This document shows positions 63,445 through 64,000 of a stretch of 64,000 nucleotides of DNA, one piece after another. Positions within the stretch are counted from its first letter, which is position 1. Every line of letters begins with the position of its first letter. This DNA comes from Ruaniaceae bacterium KH17 (lineage in GTDB: Bacteria; Actinomycetota; Actinomycetes; Actinomycetales; Actinomycetaceae). A model generated the notes under the pieces. That model ran no database searches. It saw only the letters and a program-made list of their open reading frames with translations, and had not been told where the DNA came from. A program made the position numbers and the translations under genes. The DNA is taken from NCBI GenBank assembly GCA_900199505.1, contig FZQV01000002.1:124001-188000 (forward strand), written 5' to 3'.

Positions 63445-64000
63445 GTGACAACACCGATTCTCGCCATCGTTGGGCCGACGGCGTCCGGGAAGACCGCGCT
63501 CGGCCTCGACCTGGCGGAACGGCTGGGTGGGGAGCTGATCAACGCGGACGCGATGCAGCTCTACCGCGGCATGGACATCGGCACCGCCAAGACTCCTGTG
63601 GCCGAGCGGCGCGGGATCCCCCACCACCAAATCGACGTGCTCGAGCTCTCCGAGGACGCAGCCGTGGCGACGTATCAACGCAAAGCCCGGGCCGACGTCG
63701 TCAGCATTCGTTCGGGGTGTCGCGTACCCGTGGTGGTGGGTGGCTCGGGGCTGTATCTGCGCGCGCTACTTGACGAGATGGAGTTTCCGGGGACCGATCC
63801 GGAGGTGCGAGCGGCGGTGGCGGCCCGCGCCGAGGAGATTGGGGGACCGGCGCTGCATGCGGAGCTCGCCTCGAAGGACCCACCGGCGGCCGCAGCGATC
63901 GATCCGCGCAACGTGCGGCGCGTGGTGCGGGCCCTGGAGGTTATCGAGCTCACCGGGCGACCGTTCACCGCGACCTTGCCGCGGCAGGAGTACGTGGAGC
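63445..64000 (+). CDS. miaA: tRNA dimethylallyltransferase MiaA, 3' truncated by the window
   Basis: The frame runs from GTG 63445 to the end of the window without a stop; about 185 residues are visible. The P-loop [28 protein letters not shown] and [13 protein letters not shown] motifs identify it. It prenylates A37 of tRNAs, the substrate for MiaB encoded just upstream. Confidence 0.95.
   Translation, partial: MTTPILAIVGPTASGKTALGLDLAERLGGELINADAMQLYRGMDIGTAKTPVAERRGIPHHQIDVLELSEDAAVATYQRKARADVVSIRSGCRVPVVVGGSGLYLRALLDEMEFPGTDPEVRAAVAARAEEIGGPALHAELASKDPPAAAAIDPRNVRRVVRALEVIELTGRPFTATLPRQEYVE

Overview
This is a GC-rich actinobacterial chromosome segment made mostly of conserved housekeeping genes. 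The gene orders rimP-nusA-ylxR-infB, rbfA-truB-ribF-rpsO-pnp, and RNase J-ftsK-pgsA-cinA-clgR-DUF3046-recA-recX are typical of Actinomycetia. The gluABCD set, a LexA box of the CGAAC-N4-GTTCG type before recA, and many promoters whose -10 box sits 6-7 bases before the start codon (leaderless transcription) agree. An Actinomycetales-like organism (Actinomycetaceae or a near relative) is my inference; the genus cannot be read from the window. No tRNA, rRNA, CRISPR array, insertion sequence or prophage was seen.

Layout. 1-8434: end of cdsA, rlmN, a DivIVA-like gene, dxr, the site-2 protease rseP, ispG, a DUF4081-type acetyltransferase and proS, mostly coupled by ATGA or GTGA overlaps. This region covers phospholipid and isoprenoid (MEP) synthesis. 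8431-13444: a lipoprotein gene on the minus strand, then a sulfur operon. The operon opens with a tiny Cys/Met-rich leader ORF and encodes a membrane-anchored rhodanese, a YeeE/YedE (thiosulfate uptake type) permease, and a cysteine synthase fused to rhodanese. 13480-18013: rimP, nusA, ylxR, infB.

18014-26222 is an accessory block between infB and rbfA. It holds two tandem DASS-family carboxylate/anion transporters, a soluble histidine kinase with a cNMP-binding fold, a stand-alone response regulator, a convergent ECF sigma factor fused to an anti-sigma zinc motif and a long exported tail, and a G-run-rich intergenic stretch ending in a very strong terminator that may be a non-coding RNA gene.

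26223-33943: rbfA, truB, a small Cys/His-rich protein, ribF, rpsO, pnp, a 39-residue membrane peptide, an M16 peptidase and yaaA. 33912-39654: a TetR/membrane protein pair, dapB, an acetyltransferase, a SIMPL-domain protein, lipB-lipA and dapA. 39656-48207 (minus strand): a peptide/oligosaccharide-type ABC transporter (binding protein, two ATPases, two permeases), a GH3 beta-glycosidase and a TetR regulator. The operon promoter carries a perfect dyad exactly between its -35 and -10 boxes.

48332-64000: a multi-pass membrane protein, RNase J, ftsK, pgsA, cinA, clgR, DUF3046, recA (SOS box plus two DnaA-box-like sites), recX, gluD-C-B-A, fhs, miaB and the start of miaA, which runs off the end.

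The most interesting items are the sulfur-operon leader peptide with its Shine-Dalgarno-masking stem, the DASS/kinase/fused-sigma block, the candidate ncRNA, the small Cys/His protein, and the window-wide leaderless -10 pattern in which several -10 boxes reuse the upstream gene's stop codon.
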